Positions 6,358 to 8,699 of a stretch of DNA of 8,699 bases are shown here, one piece after another. The notes under the pieces are model-generated. The model saw only the letters and a list, made by a program, of their open reading frames with translations, had not been told where the DNA came from and ran no database searches. Within the stretch, counting starts at the first letter, position 1; each line of letters begins with the position of its first letter. The position numbers and the translations under genes were made by a program. The stretch comes from Alcaligenaceae bacterium (GTDB lineage Bacteria > Pseudomonadota > Gammaproteobacteria > Burkholderiales > Burkholderiaceae), in contig CANFEI010000033.1 of the NCBI GenBank assembly GCA_947445495.1, positions 1 to 8,699 of the forward strand, in the 5' to 3' direction.

Positions 6358-6480
6358 AAAAAAATGCCCAAAAAGCAACAAATACAGTGGATATCTAAAA
6401 AAAATCGAAAAATAACACAAAAAAACACTGCACCAATGATCTTAAACTTTAACTTTTCACTGTTCAAGCGAACAAATGCC
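6358..6480 (+). promoter_or_regulatory. A-tract-rich region upstream of dadA
   Basis: The 344 bases between the cspA and dadA start codons hold the cspA leader and promoter (to 6306) and this AT-rich stretch on the dadA side. Runs of 5 to 8 A lie at 6358-6364, 6370-6374, 6397-6404, 6408-6412 and 6419-6425. Neighbouring tracts are about 10-12 bases apart apart from one gap, which suggests intrinsically bent DNA. dadA in enteric bacteria is controlled by Lrp and catabolite repression; I see no site I can firmly assign here. No strong -35/-10 pair for dadA was found, and the ribosome binding site before the dadA ATG is weak. Confidence 0.35.
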
Positions 6481-7743
6481 ATGAAAGTCATCGTTTTAGG
6501 GGCGGGAGTCATCGGCACAACCACCGCTTACTACTTGGCTCGTGCGGGTGTACAGGTCACGGTAATCGATCGCCAGCCCTCTGCCGCGAACGAAACAAGT
6601 TTCGCCAACGCTGGGCAGATCTCACCTGGCTACTCCACACCTTGGGCTGCTCCTGGGATCCCACTCAAAGCAATGAAGTGGATGTTTCAACGCCATGCCC
6701 CACTGGCGATTCGCTTGGATGGCAGCCTTTGGCAACTGAAATGGATGGCGAACATGTTGGCTGAGTGTAATGACGCCCGCTATGCGATTAACAAAGAGCG
6801 CATGATGCGCGTGGCTGAATACAGTCGGCATTGCCTCGACGCGCTAAGAAACGATACGGGCATCGAATACGAGCAGCGCACGCGCGGCACCTTGCAACTG
6901 TTTCGCACCCAAGCGCAAATGGATGCCGTTGGGCGCGACATCGACGTGCTCAAAGAGCTTGGAGTTCCTTACGAAGTGCTTTCTAAAGAGGCACTCAAGA
7001 CAGCCGAACCCGCACTCGCCCACGCCAGCGTACCTTTAGCGGGAGGCCTACGCTTGCCCAGTGATGAGACCGGCGATTGCCACCTGTTCACAACAAAACT
7101 TGCAGAACTAACCCAGGAACTAGGCGTTGAGTTCATTTACAACGCAGAGATTGACGAAATCCTTCATACCAATGGCTCAATCGCCGGGGTACGCTCAGGC
7201 ACGCACATTTATCAAGCGGACCGCTACGTTGTGGCGCTTGGTAGTTACTCGCGAGATCTCTTGTCGGGACTTGGGTTAAACATCCCTGTCTATCCCGTCA
7301 AAGGTTATTCCTTGACCATTCCCATCGTCGACGAAGCGCTCGCGCCGCAATCCACCGTGCTCGACGAGACCTACAAGGTCGCTGTCACCCGCTTTGATCA
7401 ACGCATACGCGTTGGCGGGATGGCCGAACTGGGGGGATTTGATTTAGGTCTTAACCCAAGACGCATAGAAACTCTTGAAAAGGTTGTGACCGAGCTCTTT
7501 CCTGGAGGCGATCTCAAGCAGGCCAGCTTTTGGACTGGACTCAGGCCGATGACACCAGACAGCACACCAATTATTGGCGCCACGTCGATCAGCAACCTTT
7601 ACTTGAATACCGGCCATGGCACATTGGGATGGACCATGGCCTGTGGATCGAGCAAACTGATTGCTAACCAAATGATGGGCCAGCGACTTGAAATTAATAC
7701 GGACGGGCTAAGCCTGAGTCGCTATCTACGCGGTTCCGATTAA
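6481..7743 (+). CDS. dadA: D-amino acid dehydrogenase, small subunit
   Basis: This FAD-dependent inner-membrane-associated enzyme oxidises D-amino acids, mainly D-alanine, to the 2-oxo acid and ammonia, passing electrons to the respiratory chain. It has 420 residues, against 432 in E. coli. The N-terminal FAD-binding Rossmann motif is GAGVIG (residues 7-12), with D30 at the end of the second strand. The DadA signature NAGQISPGY...[28 protein letters not shown] follows, then [36 protein letters not shown] and the C-terminal [15 protein letters not shown] (from N376). These match E. coli DadA nearly word for word. The ATG at 6481 is chosen because MKVIVLGAG is the family start; the frame is open back to 6364, but that stretch is Lys/Gln/Asn-rich and lies in A-rich non-coding sequence. 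The alanine racemase gene follows 82 bases downstream, as in dadAX operons. Confidence 0.96.
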   Translation: MKVIVLGAGVIGTTTAYYLARAGVQVTVIDRQPSAANETSFANAGQISPGYSTPWAAPGIPLKAMKWMFQRHAPLAIRLDGSLWQLKWMANMLAECNDARYAINKERMMRVAEYSRHCLDALRNDTGIEYEQRTRGTLQLFRTQAQMDAVGRDIDVLKELGVPYEVLSKEALKTAEPALAHASVPLAGGLRLPSDETGDCHLFTTKLAELTQELGVEFIYNAEIDEILHTNGSIAGVRSGTHIYQADRYVVALGSYSRDLLSGLGLNIPVYPVKGYSLTIPIVDEALAPQSTVLDETYKVAVTRFDQRIRVGGMAELGGFDLGLNPRRIETLEKVVTELFPGGDLKQASFWTGLRPMTPDSTPIIGATSISNLYLNTGHGTLGWTMACGSSKLIANQMMGQRLEINTDGLSLSRYLRGSD

Positions 7744-7764
7744 AACAATCTCAAGGCATCAAGT

Positions 7765-7795
7765 CTGACAGCCTGACGCGCTAGCCTGATATCAT
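7765..7795 (+). promoter_or_regulatory. Weak candidate promoter for alr
   Basis: In the 82-base dadA-alr gap, CTGACA (7765-7770, 5 of 6 to the -35 consensus) and TATCAT (7790-7795, 5 of 6 to the -10) are separated by 19 bases. That spacer is longer than the optimal 17. If used, it would give alr a short leader independent of dadA. No Shine-Dalgarno sequence is visible before the alr ATG. The match could be chance. Confidence 0.25.
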
Positions 7796-7825
7796 TGCTG
7801 ATCTCCTTTTTGCCTAGCCCTCAGC

Positions 7826-8699
7826 ATGACGCGTCCATCCAAAGCCACTATAGACTTGACCGCACTCAGAGCCAATTATCTCTGGGGGCGTTCGCAGCAA
7901 ACGGGCAAGGCTTTCGCAGTCGTTAAAGCGAATGCCTATGGTCACGGGTCAGTCGAATGTGCAAAGTCCCTAGCCGATATTGCCGATGGTTTTGCGGTAG
8001 CATTTTGTGCTGAAGCCCTCGAACTCCGAAGTGCGGGCATCACCAACCCAATTCTCATTTTGGAAGGCTGCTTTGATCTAGAAGAACTTCGACTTGCCCA
8101 ACAACATGCACTCTGGGTGGCCATCCATCAATCTAGCCAAATTCAAGATCTCGAGAATCCCTCACTCGCTTCGAACAAGTTACACGTGTGGCTAAAGGTC
8201 GACAGTGGCATGCACCGCGCAGGCTTCGCACCGCAGGAGGTACAGGCTGCTTACGACCGTCTGAACAAATGTCGGGCAGTTGCTTCGATCGCGCTCATGT
8301 CGCACTTCGCATCGTCAGACGAACCCGAGAAACAAACGACACTTAGGCAAATCGACACCTTCGAAGAAGCAACCCGCGGACTGCCTGGGTTACGCAGCCT
8401 GAGTAACTCTGGCGCGGTCATGGCGTGGCCTCAAGCTACTCGGGATTGGACGCGCCTTGGAATTTTGCTCTACGGGGCCGATCCCCTTGCGCAACCCACA
8501 CAGCACCTCATACCGGTCATGACCTTACAAAGTGAGGTCTTTGCCGAGCGCTGGCTCGAGCCTGGGGAATCGATCGGATACGGCGGAAAATTTGTAACAG
8601 ACACCAAGACTCGCGTTGGCCTCGTCGCCATTGGCTACGCCGATGGCTACCCAAGACAAGTGCCCAGCGGTACGCCCGTTTTGGTCGATGGCGCACTGA
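7826..8699 (+). CDS. alr: Alanine racemase (partial, runs off window end)
   Basis: This PLP enzyme interconverts L- and D-alanine, supplying D-alanine for peptidoglycan or, beside dadA, feeding L-alanine into catabolism. The first 291 residues are present (the family is about 355-370), and the frame is open to the last base. The PLP lysine is K34 in VVKANAYGHG, on strand one of the TIM barrel. KVDSGMHRAGF, MSHFASSDEP, SLSNSGA and RLGILLYGADP are conserved barrel segments. The catalytic tyrosine is Y252 in IGYGGKF, at the start of the C-terminal domain, followed by GYADGYPR and GTPVLVDG. It closely resembles E. coli DadX, which also starts MTRP. It lies 82 bases after dadA on the same strand, the dadA-dadX order, so catabolic DadX is a fair alternative name; whether the genome has another racemase gene is not visible. 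No clear ribosome binding site precedes the ATG. Confidence 0.95.
   Translation, partial: MTRPSKATIDLTALRANYLWGRSQQTGKAFAVVKANAYGHGSVECAKSLADIADGFAVAFCAEALELRSAGITNPILILEGCFDLEELRLAQQHALWVAIHQSSQIQDLENPSLASNKLHVWLKVDSGMHRAGFAPQEVQAAYDRLNKCRAVASIALMSHFASSDEPEKQTTLRQIDTFEEATRGLPGLRSLSNSGAVMAWPQATRDWTRLGILLYGADPLAQPTQHLIPVMTLQSEVFAERWLEPGESIGYGGKFVTDTKTRVGLVAIGYADGYPRQVPSGTPVLVDGAL

Noticed and set aside
6364..6480. Upstream in-frame extension of dadA from an ATG at 6364
   Set aside because: The extra residues are Lys/Gln/Asn-rich, translated from A-tract DNA, and have no counterpart in DadA; the family start MKVIVLGAG falls at 6481.
7783..7815. Possible terminator between dadA and alr (ATCA-TTGC-TGAT then a T-run)
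   Set aside because: Only four AT-rich pairs and the T-run does not follow directly; too weak to end transcription.

Overview
The window is gene-dense, about half G+C, and carries eight protein genes typical of a Gram-negative proteobacterium. The dadA-alr order, the SCO/SenC lipoprotein, the OpdA-type M3 peptidase and the separate copZ/copA pair suggest a betaproteobacterium, probably of the Burkholderiales. That placement is an inference from gene content and remembered family sequences; no search was run. No tRNA, rRNA, insertion sequence, phage gene or CRISPR array is visible.

Layout. (1) 25-2734, plus strand: an oligopeptidase A-like metallopeptidase (prlC) followed after 10 bases by a SCO1/SenC copper-chaperone lipoprotein. 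(2) 2720-5245: a small CopZ-like copper chaperone on the minus strand, whose 3' end overlaps the SCO gene, and a divergently transcribed Cu(I)-exporting P1B ATPase (copA) starting 30 bases away. (3) 5251-6306, minus strand: a YdjA-like nitroreductase and, upstream of it, a cold-shock domain protein (cspA type). The cold-shock gene has a clear sigma70-like promoter, a leader of about 135 nt full of potential RNA structure, and a strong intrinsic terminator. (4) 6358-8699, plus strand: an A-tract-rich intergenic stretch, then D-amino acid dehydrogenase (dadA) and alanine racemase (alr/dadX), the latter cut off by the window end.

How they work together. SCO, CopZ and CopA form a copper-handling group: CopZ carries Cu(I) in the cytosol, CopA pumps it out of the cytoplasm, and SCO passes copper to the CuA centre of cytochrome oxidase on the periplasmic side. 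Alr and DadA form the D-alanine catabolic pair: Alr interconverts L- and D-alanine, and DadA oxidises D-alanine to pyruvate and ammonia at the membrane. The cold-shock gene and the nitroreductase are separate units.

The most interesting non-coding signal is the cspA leader. A perfect 10-base complement of the Shine-Dalgarno region lies about 40 nt upstream of it. Between the two is a GC hairpin followed by seven U, with a competing upstream partner. This looks like a cis-acting RNA switch on a cold-shock gene. The coding content is otherwise conventional.
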